This document shows, piece after piece, positions 1 to 7,357 of a stretch of 64,000 bases of DNA (its first letter is position 1; each line of letters begins with the position of its first letter). The notes below the pieces were generated by a model that was not told the DNA's origin, made no database searches, and saw only the letters and a program-made list of their open reading frames with translations. The translations under genes and the position numbers were made by a program. The DNA is taken from assembly GCA_024274785.1 (NCBI GenBank), contig JAJSAM010000026.1:173048-237047 (forward strand). Reading direction: 5' to 3'. The stretch is from Planctomycetota bacterium. Lineage in GTDB: Bacteria > Planctomycetota > JAJSAM01.

Positions 1-900
1 GCCATGCCCGCCAGGAATCGGGTACAGGCCTTCTTTCCCGCGGGCTCCGAGATCCTGGCGAACGCCCCTGGCACCGCCGCCGGCTTCCGGATCGAGATCG
101 GCGGCGCCTCGCTCTTCTTCCTCTCCGGCGTTCCCCGTGAGATGGAGGTGATGTTCGCCGAGCACGTGTTCCCGGCCCTGAAGAAGATGCGTGGCGCGGG
201 ATACACCGGCGCCTACCGCGCGGTCTCCACCTTCGGGGAATCCGAGGCGACCGTGGATGAGATCCTCGAGGAAATCCAGCGGCGGGAGAACTTGAGCATC
301 GGCTTGACGGCGCTGCTCGGGCGGATCCGGGTCACGGTGCAGACCACCGGCCCCGGTGCGGCCGACCGGGCCGACGCCGCGGAGGCCGAGATTCGCGGAC
401 TGCTCGAGCCGTTTGTCCTCGAGGCCGGTACACTCGAGCGGTCCGTGGCCGCGCTGCTCGCGAAACGAAACCTCACCCTGGCCACCGCGGAATCCTGCAC
501 CGGGGGCCTGGTCGGCAGTCTCCTCACCGGCGTTCCCGGCATCAGTGCCCATTACCTCGGTGGGGTTGTCTCTTACGCGAATTCGGCCAAGGTGTCCCTG
601 CTCGGTGTTCCCGAGGCGATGCTCGCGGAGCACGGTGCGGTTTCCGGACCGGTCGCGCGGACCATGGCGGAAGGCGTTCGGCGGGCACTCGGCGCCGACC
701 TCGGCGTTTCGGTCACCGGCGTGGCCGGCCCCGGCGGAGGAACGGCCAAGAAACCGGTGGGCACGGTACACTTCGCCGTCGCCGGACCCGACGGAGTTCG
801 GACTCTTTACCGGAAGCTTCCCGGGGACCGGGAGTTCGTCCGGCGGTTTTCGGCCAACATCGCCCTCGACCTGGTGCGGCGTTCATTGCGAAAACCTTGA
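1..900 (+). CDS. cinA: CinA-family protein, 3' part (5' end outside window)
   Basis: The frame is open from the first base and the gene begins upstream of the window: the first residues visible belong to the middle of the N-terminal MoCF (molybdopterin-binding-like) domain. From about residue 150 there is a complete CinA C-terminal domain, the nicotinamide-nucleotide amidohydrolase PncC type. It carries the AESCTGG motif with the family's active-site serine and the later VTGVAGPGGG stretch. In the family this enzyme deamidates NMN to nicotinate mononucleotide in pyridine-nucleotide salvage, and the MoCF part can act as an ADP-ribose pyrophosphatase. The internal ATG at position 4 is unlikely to be the true start. 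It ends 52 bases before a tRNA gene. Confidence 0.9.
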   Translation, partial: AMPARNRVQAFFPAGSEILANAPGTAAGFRIEIGGASLFFLSGVPREMEVMFAEHVFPALKKMRGAGYTGAYRAVSTFGESEATVDEILEEIQRRENLSIGLTALLGRIRVTVQTTGPGAADRADAAEAEIRGLLEPFVLEAGTLERSVAALLAKRNLTLATAESCTGGLVGSLLTGVPGISAHYLGGVVSYANSAKVSLLGVPEAMLAEHGAVSGPVARTMAEGVRRALGADLGVSVTGVAGPGGGTAKKPVGTVHFAVAGPDGVRTLYRKLPGDREFVRRFSANIALDLVRRSLRKP

Positions 901-952
901 CTCGGCCGCTCCGCCCAAGTATTCCGTTGGGTTTACCCCCGAAGGTGGCTGC

Positions 953-1027
953 TGCCCGGTGGTGTAATCGGTAACACAGCGGGTTTTGGTCCCGCTATTC
1001 GAGGTTCGAGTCCTCGCCGGGTAGCCA
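953..1027 (+). tRNA. tRNA-Gln (anticodon UUG)
   Basis: A full cloverleaf can be folded. The acceptor arm TGCCCGG pairs with CCGGGTA (one G-U pair). A 6-bp anticodon stem AGCGGG/CCCGCT encloses the loop TTTTGGT, which places TTG at positions 34-36. A T-loop GGTTCGAGTCC is present, then discriminator G and an encoded CCA at 1025-1027. It stands alone between cinA and glmU. Confidence 0.95.
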
Positions 1028-1056
1028 ACCGGCCGGTGCCTGACCCTTCAACGGGG

Positions 1057-1137
1057 GTGAGAGTTTCCAACCCGCAGAGCGTGGTGAGAGTTTTCAACCG
1101 ATCGAAAGTGGTGCGAGAAGTCATTAGTGTCCTGTAA
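1057..1137 (+). repeat. Three 27-bp direct repeats upstream of glmU
   Basis: Units start at 1057, 1084 and 1111, exactly 27 bp apart. The first two share GTGAGAGTTTYCAACC with one difference. The third retains only GTGCGAGAAG. They lie between tRNA-Gln and the glmU start at 1152, where the glmU promoter should be, so they could be operator sites for the glmU-prs operon. No protein is identified as the binder, and they could also be remnants of a decayed repeat. Confidence 0.5.
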
Positions 1138-1151
1138 GCCCGAGCCCGTCC

Positions 1152-2435
1152 ATGAAGAAACGAACTGATCTCTCTGTCGTGATCCTCGCCGCCGGCAAGG
1201 GCAAGAGGATGAAGAGCGAGCGCCCGAAGGTCATGTTCGACCTCGCGGGCTGGCCTCTCATCCGGCACGTGGCGGAAACGGCGAAGGCCCTCACGCCGGC
1301 GAGATTGGTCATCGTTGCCGGGCACGGCCGGGATCAGGTCGAGGCCGCCCTCGATGGCTTCGGCGCGGAAATCGCGATCCAGCGCGAACAGAGGGGTACC
1401 GGTCATGCGGTGCGGTCCGCGTCCCGGTTGCTGGCAAAGCAGGGCGGCACCGTGCTGGTCCTCTATGGGGACGTCCCCCTGATCACCGCGGCGACGCTGA
1501 AGAAACTCCTCTCGACGCACCGGCGCAGAAAAGCGGCTGCGACGATCCTCACCGCGGTGACCGCCGATCCGACCGGCTACGGCCGGATCCTGCGGGACGA
1601 CGGCCCGAGCGGCGCCATCCTCGCGATCCGTGAGGAGAGGGACGCCACCGCCGCCGAGCGCGCCGTCACCGAGATCAATACCGGCATCATGGCCTTTCAG
1701 TCGGACCTGCTCTGGCCCGCCCTCACGCGCCTGAAGGCCGACAATGTCCAGGGGGAACTCTACCTGACCGACGTCCCCGGCCTGCTGATCGGGAAGGGCG
1801 AGAAGGTCGTCGCCGTCACCGCGGATGATGTCCTCGATGTTCGCGGGATCAATTCGCTTTCGGATCTGGCCGAGGCCGCGGGCCGCGCGCGCATGAGGAT
1901 CCTTGCTGATCACATGGAGCGGGGCGTCCGGATCGTCGATCCGTCCACCACCTGGATCGACCGGGCGGTGAAGATCCGGCCGGGAGCCACGATCTTCCCG
2001 TTTACGGTCATCACCGGTTGTGTGTCGATCGGGAAAGATTGCGAAGTCGGTCCATTCAGCCATCTTCGCACCGGCGCCACCCTCCGGGAGGGCGCACAGG
2101 TCGGGAATTTCGTCGAAGTGAAGAAAACGGTGGTGGGCAAGGGCACGAAGGCCAAACACCTGACCTACCTCGGGGATGCCGTGATCGGTGAGCGCACCAA
2201 TGTGGGGTGCGGCACGATCACCGCGAACTACGACGGGAAGGACAAGCACAAGACGACGATCGGTGACGGGGTCCATGTGGGCAGCGGCACCGTCTTCATC
2301 GCTCCGGTAACGATCGGCGACCGCGTGACCACGGGCGCGGGCGCGGTGATCCTGCCCGGCAACAACGTCAGCGACGACGAAACGGTGGTTGGAGTGCCCG
2401 CGAGGGTGGTCTCCGCCGGAAAAGAGCGGGAGTGA
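1152..2435 (+). CDS. glmU: Bifunctional GlmU (GlcN-1-P acetyltransferase / GlcNAc-1-P uridylyltransferase)
   Basis: Makes UDP-GlcNAc for peptidoglycan and lipid A in two cytoplasmic steps. Residues 1-235 form the nucleotidyltransferase domain, with LAAGKGKRMKSERPKV at the start and a GTGHAV motif. The remainder is a left-handed beta-helix of hexapeptide repeats with the acetyltransferase histidine in KAKHLTY, followed by ANYDGKDKHKT. At 427 residues it is somewhat shorter than E. coli GlmU (456). It heads a tight operon, and its TGA overlaps the GTG start of prs by four bases. Confidence 0.96.
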   Translation: MKKRTDLSVVILAAGKGKRMKSERPKVMFDLAGWPLIRHVAETAKALTPARLVIVAGHGRDQVEAALDGFGAEIAIQREQRGTGHAVRSASRLLAKQGGTVLVLYGDVPLITAATLKKLLSTHRRRKAAATILTAVTADPTGYGRILRDDGPSGAILAIREERDATAAERAVTEINTGIMAFQSDLLWPALTRLKADNVQGELYLTDVPGLLIGKGEKVVAVTADDVLDVRGINSLSDLAEAAGRARMRILADHMERGVRIVDPSTTWIDRAVKIRPGATIFPFTVITGCVSIGKDCEVGPFSHLRTGATLREGAQVGNFVEVKKTVVGKGTKAKHLTYLGDAVIGERTNVGCGTITANYDGKDKHKTTIGDGVHVGSGTVFIAPVTIGDRVTTGAGAVILPGNNVSDDETVVGVPARVVSAGKERE

Positions 2436-3388
2436 ACAAGAAACAGCAGAGGTTCGGTGACCTGCAGGTGCTGACCGGGAACGCCAATCCCGCTCTGGCC
2501 GGCGCCATTGCCGAGTCCGCGGGCGTCTCCCTGACCGAGTGCATGGTCGGGCGCTTCATGGACGGCGAGGTGGAGGTGCGTCTCGACGACGACGTGCGCG
2601 GAAACGACGTCTTCGTGGTGCAGCCGACCTGCCCCCCCGTGAACGAGAACCTGATGGAGCTGTTCCTGATCCTCGACACGCTTCGGCGGGCCTCCGCGGC
2701 GCGCATCACCGCGGTGATGCCGTACTTCGGCTATGCCCGGAAGGACCGCAAGGACGAGGGACGTGTTCCGATCAGCGCGAAAGTCGTGGCGAACATGATC
2801 GTTGCGGCCGGCGCCGACCGGGTTCTCGCCCTCGAGCTTCACGCGGCGCAGATTCAGGGCTTCTTCGATATCCCGGTGGATCACCTCTTCGCCGCGCCGA
2901 TCTTCGTCGAGCATTTCCTGGGAAAGGACCTCGACAACCCGGTGATCGTCGCCCCGGATGTCGGTGGCATCAAGGTGGCCCGGGCGTACGCCAAGCGGTT
3001 CGACGCCGGCCTGGCCATCGTGGACAAGCGGCGCGTCAGCCCTCGGGAAGCGAAGGCCATGCACCTGATCGGGGAGGTGGAAGGTCGCGATGTCCTCCTG
3101 ATGGACGACATGATCTCCACTGCCGGTACGATGTGCGAAGCGGTGTCTCTCCTGAAGATGAACGGTTGCCGGCGGGTGTTCCTCGCCGCTACCCATGGCG
3201 TGTTCGCCGGTCCGGCCACGGAGCGGCTTCGCGCGGCGGAGGCGGAGGAGATCTCCGTCACCGACTCCATCCCTCTGCCGGAGGGAGCCGAAGGGCTGGT
3301 CAACGTGCTTGGCGCGGGCCCGCTCCTCGGCGAAGCGATCTTGAGAATTCACTCGAGCGAGTCTATATCGAGTTTGTTCGTGGACTGA
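2432..3388 (+). CDS. prs: Ribose-phosphate pyrophosphokinase
   Basis: Converts ribose-5-phosphate and ATP to PRPP for nucleotide, His and Trp synthesis. The 318-residue length is normal. The PRPP-binding loop reads DDMISTAGT near residue 225, and the flexible-loop region YARKDRKDEGR and the LHAAQIQGFF segment are intact. The GTG start overlaps the glmU stop (GTGA), implying translational coupling. The glmU-prs-rplY-pth order is common across bacteria. Confidence 0.96.
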   Translation: MNKKQQRFGDLQVLTGNANPALAGAIAESAGVSLTECMVGRFMDGEVEVRLDDDVRGNDVFVVQPTCPPVNENLMELFLILDTLRRASAARITAVMPYFGYARKDRKDEGRVPISAKVVANMIVAAGADRVLALELHAAQIQGFFDIPVDHLFAAPIFVEHFLGKDLDNPVIVAPDVGGIKVARAYAKRFDAGLAIVDKRRVSPREAKAMHLIGEVEGRDVLLMDDMISTAGTMCEAVSLLKMNGCRRVFLAATHGVFAGPATERLRAAEAEEISVTDSIPLPEGAEGLVNVLGAGPLLGEAILRIHSSESISSLFVD

Positions 3389-3417
3389 GCAGCGCACTGA
3401 GTTTGGGAGATGGACTG

Positions 3418-4050
3418 ATGGACGAATTGAAGATCATGGCGCGGACTCGCGAGGAGCGGGGCAGTGCCGCCTCCCGGCGCTTGCGCCGGGCGGGGGAAGT
3501 CCCGGGCATTCTCGCCACGCAGGGCCAGGAACCGGTTCCGCTGGCGGTGGGTGCACATGAGTTTCACAAGGTGCTCCGCTCGGGTGCGCAACTCGTGACG
3601 ATGCACCTCGGCCAGGAAGAACTCGAGGTGCTCGTGCGCGAGGTTCAGTGGGACACCTTCGGTGAGAAGATGCTCCACATCGACTTCGACCGCGTCGTGC
3701 GTGGTGAGAAGCTCCAGGTGGAGATTCCGCTGGAGTTCTACGGCGAGCCGATCGGTGCGGCGGAGGGCGGTGTCTTCCAGACGCACGTCAACAGCATCAA
3801 CGTCGAGTGTATGCCCCGCGCGATTCCGGACAGCATCGAAGTCGTGGTGAGCGAACTCGAAGTCGGCGACGAAATCCGGGCAAAGGACATCGTCCTGCCA
3901 GAGGATGTGGAACTTGCCGGGCTCGACCCGGAGACGCTGATCGTCAATGTTTCGGCGCAGGCCGGAGAAGAAGAGGCCGTGGAAGGCGAGGAAGCCGAAG
4001 ACGGCGCCGAGCCGGAAGTGCTCACGGAGAAGAAGGAGGACAACGACTGA
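3418..4050 (+). CDS. rplY: 50S ribosomal protein L25, long CTC form
   Basis: Binds 5S rRNA. At 210 residues this is the two-domain CTC-type bL25: an N-terminal 5S-binding domain (residues 1-95, beginning MDELKIMARTREERGS) and a C-terminal beta domain ending in an acidic tail rich in Glu. The ATG at 3418 was chosen because a GGGAG sequence lies just upstream and the family's N-terminus starts there; the same frame is open further upstream, over prs, but those residues do not resemble L25. Its TGA overlaps the presumed CTG start of pth. Confidence 0.94.
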   Translation: MDELKIMARTREERGSAASRRLRRAGEVPGILATQGQEPVPLAVGAHEFHKVLRSGAQLVTMHLGQEELEVLVREVQWDTFGEKMLHIDFDRVVRGEKLQVEIPLEFYGEPIGAAEGGVFQTHVNSINVECMPRAIPDSIEVVVSELEVGDEIRAKDIVLPEDVELAGLDPETLIVNVSAQAGEEEAVEGEEAEDGAEPEVLTEKKEDND

Positions 4051-4616
4051 AGCTGGTCGTCGGCATCGGCAACCCCGGCGAGAAGTACGAAGGAACCCGG
4101 CACAATGTCGGCTTCGACACGGTGGATCGCCTTGCAGCCCGGTCCGGCAACGAATTCCGGAAAGAGCGTTTCTGGAATGCGGAGCGGGCCAGAGCAAGGA
4201 TCCGCGGGGTCGAGGCGACTCTGATCAAGCCACTCTCCTTCGTCAATCTCACGGGTCCGGTCGTTCGCAAGGTCCGGGAGGACCTCGAAATCGAAATCGA
4301 GGATACCCTGATCGTCGTGGATGACTTCTGGCTGCCCCTCGGGAGACTCAGGATGAGGCTTCAGGGCGGGGGTGGAGGCCACAACGGACTCGACTCGGTG
4401 GTCCGGTGCCTTTCGCGGGAAGTCCCGAGGCTGCGTATCGGCATCGGCGCTCCCGACGCCGGGAAGGCGGTGGGTCACGTGCTTTCCCGGTTTCGAAAAG
4501 GCGAGCTTCCGTTGGTCCACAAAGCGATTGACTGCGCCGCGGATGCGGTGGAGATCTGGGCCTCGGAGGGACCCGAGGCAGCGATGAACCGTTTCAACCC
4601 AAGCAGCATGGAGTAG
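4047..4616 (+). CDS. pth: Peptidyl-tRNA hydrolase, probable CTG start
   Basis: Releases tRNA from stalled peptidyl-tRNA. Family signatures are present in order: GIGNPGEKYEGTRHNVGF (catalytic His in RHN), FVNLTG, VVDDFWLPLG and GGGGGHNGLDS. No ATG, GTG or TTG occurs where the protein should begin. A CTG at 4047 gives the canonical N-terminus MKLVVGIGNPG and a 189-residue protein of normal length. An AAGGAGGA Shine-Dalgarno ends 7 bases upstream of it. The CTG forms a CTGA overlap with the rplY stop, parallel to the ATGA and GTGA junctions nearby. Confidence 0.93.
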   Translation: MKLVVGIGNPGEKYEGTRHNVGFDTVDRLAARSGNEFRKERFWNAERARARIRGVEATLIKPLSFVNLTGPVVRKVREDLEIEIEDTLIVVDDFWLPLGRLRMRLQGGGGGHNGLDSVVRCLSREVPRLRIGIGAPDAGKAVGHVLSRFRKGELPLVHKAIDCAADAVEIWASEGPEAAMNRFNPSSME

Positions 4617-4628
4617 TTCGGAGGGGTG

Positions 4629-5204
4629 ATGAGGCTGTACGAAGCACTGTTTCTGATCGAGTCCGGCAAAGCCGCCACGGACTGGGAAGCGACCGAGGGC
4701 GCTCTGATGTCGATCCTCGAAAAGCACGGTGGCGATGTTCGCCAGAAGGCCTACTACGATGAGCGCAAGCTCGCGTATCCGGTCAAGGGCTCGCGTCGAG
4801 GCGCCTATCTCCTGGTCCACTTCGACGCGGAGCCGACGGCCATCCAGGAGATCCATGGAGATCTGAACCTGACGGACGCCGCGCTGCGGACGATGATCAC
4901 GGTGATCGAGGGCGAGGAGCTTCCGGAGTTGAAGGCCATCGGCAACGCCGAGCCCACGACGCCGAAGACCCGCGAGCAGCGGGAGGCCGAGCGCGCCGCG
5001 GTCGAGGCGGCCCGGACTGCCGCCGCCGCTGCCGCCGCCGAGCCGGAGAAGAAGCCGGAAGAGGCCCCGGTGAAGCCGGAAGAGAAGCCGCAAGAGAAGC
5101 CGGAAGAGAAGAAGGCCGAAGCCGAAGCGGCACCTGCTGAAGCAGCGAAGGCGGATGAAGAGCCCGCGGCCGATTCCGAGAAGAATGAGGAGAAGAAGGC
5201 ATGA
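4629..5204 (+). CDS. rpsF: 30S ribosomal protein S6 with long charged tail
   Basis: Residues 1-100 are a standard bS6 domain (MRLYEALFLIE at the start, YPVKGSRRGAYLLVHFD in the middle); S6 pairs with S18 on the 30S platform. The rest (to 191 residues) is a low-complexity tail of Ala, Glu, Lys and Pro (repeated KPEE), far longer than typical bS6 proteins of 95-135 residues. The ATG at 4629 follows GGAGGGGTG. The stop overlaps the rpsR start as ATGA. No ssb gene lies between rpsF and rpsR. Confidence 0.95.
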   Translation: MRLYEALFLIESGKAATDWEATEGALMSILEKHGGDVRQKAYYDERKLAYPVKGSRRGAYLLVHFDAEPTAIQEIHGDLNLTDAALRTMITVIEGEELPELKAIGNAEPTTPKTREQREAERAAVEAARTAAAAAAAEPEKKPEEAPVKPEEKPQEKPEEKKAEAEAAPAEAAKADEEPAADSEKNEEKKA

Positions 5205-5431
5205 AGTCGCGTCGATTCAAGGACCGCGCTCGCTGCCGTTTCTGCCGGGACAAGGCGACCGCCATCGACTACAAGGACACCCAGTCCCTCCAGAAACTCA
5301 CGACGGGCCAGGGGAAGCTTTTCAGCCGCAAGCGTTCGGGCAACTGCGCCAAGCACCAGAGGATGGCGAAGGCGGCCCTGAAGCGCGCTCGCTATATCGC
5401 CCTGATGCCCTACGTGGGCGGTCAGAACTAG
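5201..5431 (+). CDS. rpsR: 30S ribosomal protein S18, zinc-binding form
   Basis: The 76-residue bS18 has CRFC near residue 12 and a second pair in NCAKH near residue 49, the arrangement of the zinc-binding (C+) version of this protein. The core motif IDYKDTQSLQKL and the C-terminal RARYIALMPY are typical. It overlaps rpsF by four bases and is followed by rplI 18 bases later, so the S6-S18-L9 set is co-transcribed. Confidence 0.96.
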   Translation: MKSRRFKDRARCRFCRDKATAIDYKDTQSLQKLTTGQGKLFSRKRSGNCAKHQRMAKAALKRARYIALMPYVGGQN

Positions 5432-5449
5432 GCCCAAGGAGACTGACCG

Positions 5450-5902
5450 ATGGAACTCCTGTTGCTTGAAGATATCGACGGATTGGGCAAGCAGGGCGAG
5501 ATCGTGACCGTCGCCCGTGGATATGCCCGCAACTTCCTGCTGCCGAAGAAGAAGGCCCAGGTGCCGAGCGCCAGGGCCATCGAAGAAGTCCGGGTGAAGG
5601 CGGAGAAGGTCCGCGTCCTGCGTTTGGCCGAGAAGGCCGACCAGATGGTTACCGCGAAGAAGCTGGCGACCGTCGTGCTGCGGATTTCCATGAAGGCCAG
5701 CGAGACCGGCCACCTCTACGGATCCGTGGGGCCGCGCCAGATCGTGGATGCACTCGCCCCGGAGGGATACGAGGTGGAAGAGAAGCAGATCATCCTCGAT
5801 CCGGCCATCAAGGATATCGGTGACTACGATGTCGCGGTCTCTCTGCACCCCGAAGTTCAGGTCCCCGTGAAGGTTGTGGTCGAGGCGGAAGAGGAAGCGT
5901 AG
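5450..5902 (+). CDS. rplI: 50S ribosomal protein L9
   Basis: A 150-residue bL9. The N-terminal domain (MELLLLEDIDGLGKQGE... with GYARNFLLPKKKA) binds 23S rRNA, a long helix links it to the C-terminal domain ending in HPEVQVPVKVVVEAEEEA. An AAGGAG Shine-Dalgarno precedes the ATG at 5450. It is the last gene of the S6-S18-L9 block before the dnaB promoter candidate. Confidence 0.96.
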   Translation: MELLLLEDIDGLGKQGEIVTVARGYARNFLLPKKKAQVPSARAIEEVRVKAEKVRVLRLAEKADQMVTAKKLATVVLRISMKASETGHLYGSVGPRQIVDALAPEGYEVEEKQIILDPAIKDIGDYDVAVSLHPEVQVPVKVVVEAEEEA

Positions 5903-5921
5903 CTTCCCGCTCGCGGCTCCG

Positions 5922-5950
5922 TTGCACTTGTCACCGGTCGTCTCTACAAT
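5922..5950 (+). promoter_or_regulatory. Candidate sigma70 promoter upstream of dnaB
   Basis: TTGCAC (5922-5927), 17 bases, then TACAAT (5945-5950). The -10 box matches the sigma70 consensus at five of six positions and the -35 at three. It lies in the only non-coding gap between rplI and dnaB, about 42 bases upstream of the dnaB start. Confidence 0.55.
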
Positions 5951-5991
5951 CCCCCGGGCCACAGGTTCCAAAGAGACGAGAGGTGAGCGAA

Positions 5992-7341
5992 ATGAGTCAG
6001 TCGACCCCTCCCGGCGGGGGTGGAGCGGATCGCGTACCCCCCCAGGATCTCCGCGCCGAGCGCGCGATCCTGGGGGCGATCCTCATTGATAACTCCAGCC
6101 TGGGCGACGTTCTGCTGATCGTCCGGGAGGATGACTTCTACCGCAGCGGCCACCAGGTCGTTTTCGAGGCCATCTCCGATCTCTTCGATCGTGGCGATGC
6201 CATCGACGTGGTCATCCTGAAGGACGAGTTGAACCGCCGGGGCCAGCTCGAGAAGGCCGGGGGCGAAGAGTACCTGCACGACCTGGCGGACGCCGTGCCT
6301 ACCGCCGCCAACGCGGAGTACTACGCCAAAATCGTATCCGACCTGGCGCTCCGCCGGGCCGTCATCCGCGAAAACACCCAGGCCATCCGTGCGGCCTACG
6401 AGGGTGACATGAACGGGCGGGAACTCCTCGACTACTCGGAGAGCCTGCTTTTCAAACTGGACCGTGCTTCGGAGTCCGGCGACTCGGCGCACATCGGCGA
6501 GATCCTCCCTCCGCTCTTCAAGCAGATCGAATCCGGGGAAGGGGCCCTGAAGGGCATCAGGACCCACTTTCACGAACTGGACGATCTGACCGGCGGCCTC
6601 CACGGTTCGCAGCTCATCATCGTGGCCGGGCGGCCGTCCATGGGCAAGACCACGTTCGCGTTGAACCTCGCCGAGCAGGTCGGGGTCGTGGAGAAGACGC
6701 CGGTGGTGGTGTTCAGCCTGGAAATGCCGAAGCACCAGCTCGTCATGAACATGCTCTGCAGCAACGCGCGGGTGAACTCGCACAGCCTGCGCCGGGCCCA
6801 GGTGCAGCCGGAGGAGTGGCCCAAGCTCTCCGCAGCCGCCGGACGGCTTTCCGACGCTCCGATCTTCATCGATGACACTCCGGCCCTCTCCGTACTCGGC
6901 CTTCGGGCGAAGGTGAGAAGGCTGAAGGCCCGGCACGACGTCGGGCTGGTGATCGTGGACTACCTCCAGCTCATGGAGGCCACCAAGGCGGAGAACCGGC
7001 AGCAGGAGATCTCCACCATTTCGAGATCCCTGAAGGGCCTGGCGCGGGAACTCGAGATCCCGGTGATCGCCATCTCCCAGCTGAACCGCTCGGTGGACAG
7101 CCGGGAAGACCGGAGGCCCCGTATGAGCGACCTTCGGGAGTCGGGGGCCATCGAGCAGGATGCGGACCTCATTCTGTTCCTGTACCGTGACGAGTACTAT
7201 GACCCTCGCGAAGATAATCAGGGCATCGCCGAGGCGATCATCCGCAAGCAGCGAAACGGGCCGACCGGGACGGTGAAGCTCACGTTCCTCTCGCGCTACA
7301 TGCGGTTCGAGAATCTGGCAAGCTACCAACCGCCGTTCTGA
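5992..7341 (+). CDS. dnaB: Replicative DNA helicase DnaB
   Basis: Hexameric 5'-3' helicase that unwinds DNA at the replication fork. The N-terminal primase-interacting domain begins after a short Gly/Pro leader at PPQDLRAERAILGAIL. The RecA-like domain has Walker A GRPSMGKT, Walker B VIVDYLQLM, and the C-terminal motif SQLNRSVDSREDRRP. The ATG at 5992 has GAGGTGA five bases upstream and is preferred to the GTG at 5983. Placement after rpsF-rpsR-rplI is conserved in many phyla. Confidence 0.96.
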   Translation: MSQSTPPGGGGADRVPPQDLRAERAILGAILIDNSSLGDVLLIVREDDFYRSGHQVVFEAISDLFDRGDAIDVVILKDELNRRGQLEKAGGEEYLHDLADAVPTAANAEYYAKIVSDLALRRAVIRENTQAIRAAYEGDMNGRELLDYSESLLFKLDRASESGDSAHIGEILPPLFKQIESGEGALKGIRTHFHELDDLTGGLHGSQLIIVAGRPSMGKTTFALNLAEQVGVVEKTPVVVFSLEMPKHQLVMNMLCSNARVNSHSLRRAQVQPEEWPKLSAAAGRLSDAPIFIDDTPALSVLGLRAKVRRLKARHDVGLVIVDYLQLMEATKAENRQQEISTISRSLKGLARELEIPVIAISQLNRSVDSREDRRPRMSDLRESGAIEQDADLILFLYRDEYYDPREDNQGIAEAIIRKQRNGPTGTVKLTFLSRYMRFENLASYQPPF

Positions 7342-7357
7342 GACTCAGGAGGAAGAC

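Noticed and set aside
933-2276. 447-residue open frame on the minus strand
   Set aside because: Antisense to glmU and overlapping the tRNA-Gln gene; no recognisable domains.
2539-3417. Upstream extension of the rplY frame
   Set aside because: Overlaps prs in another frame and has no similarity to L25; RBS and homology support ATG 3418.
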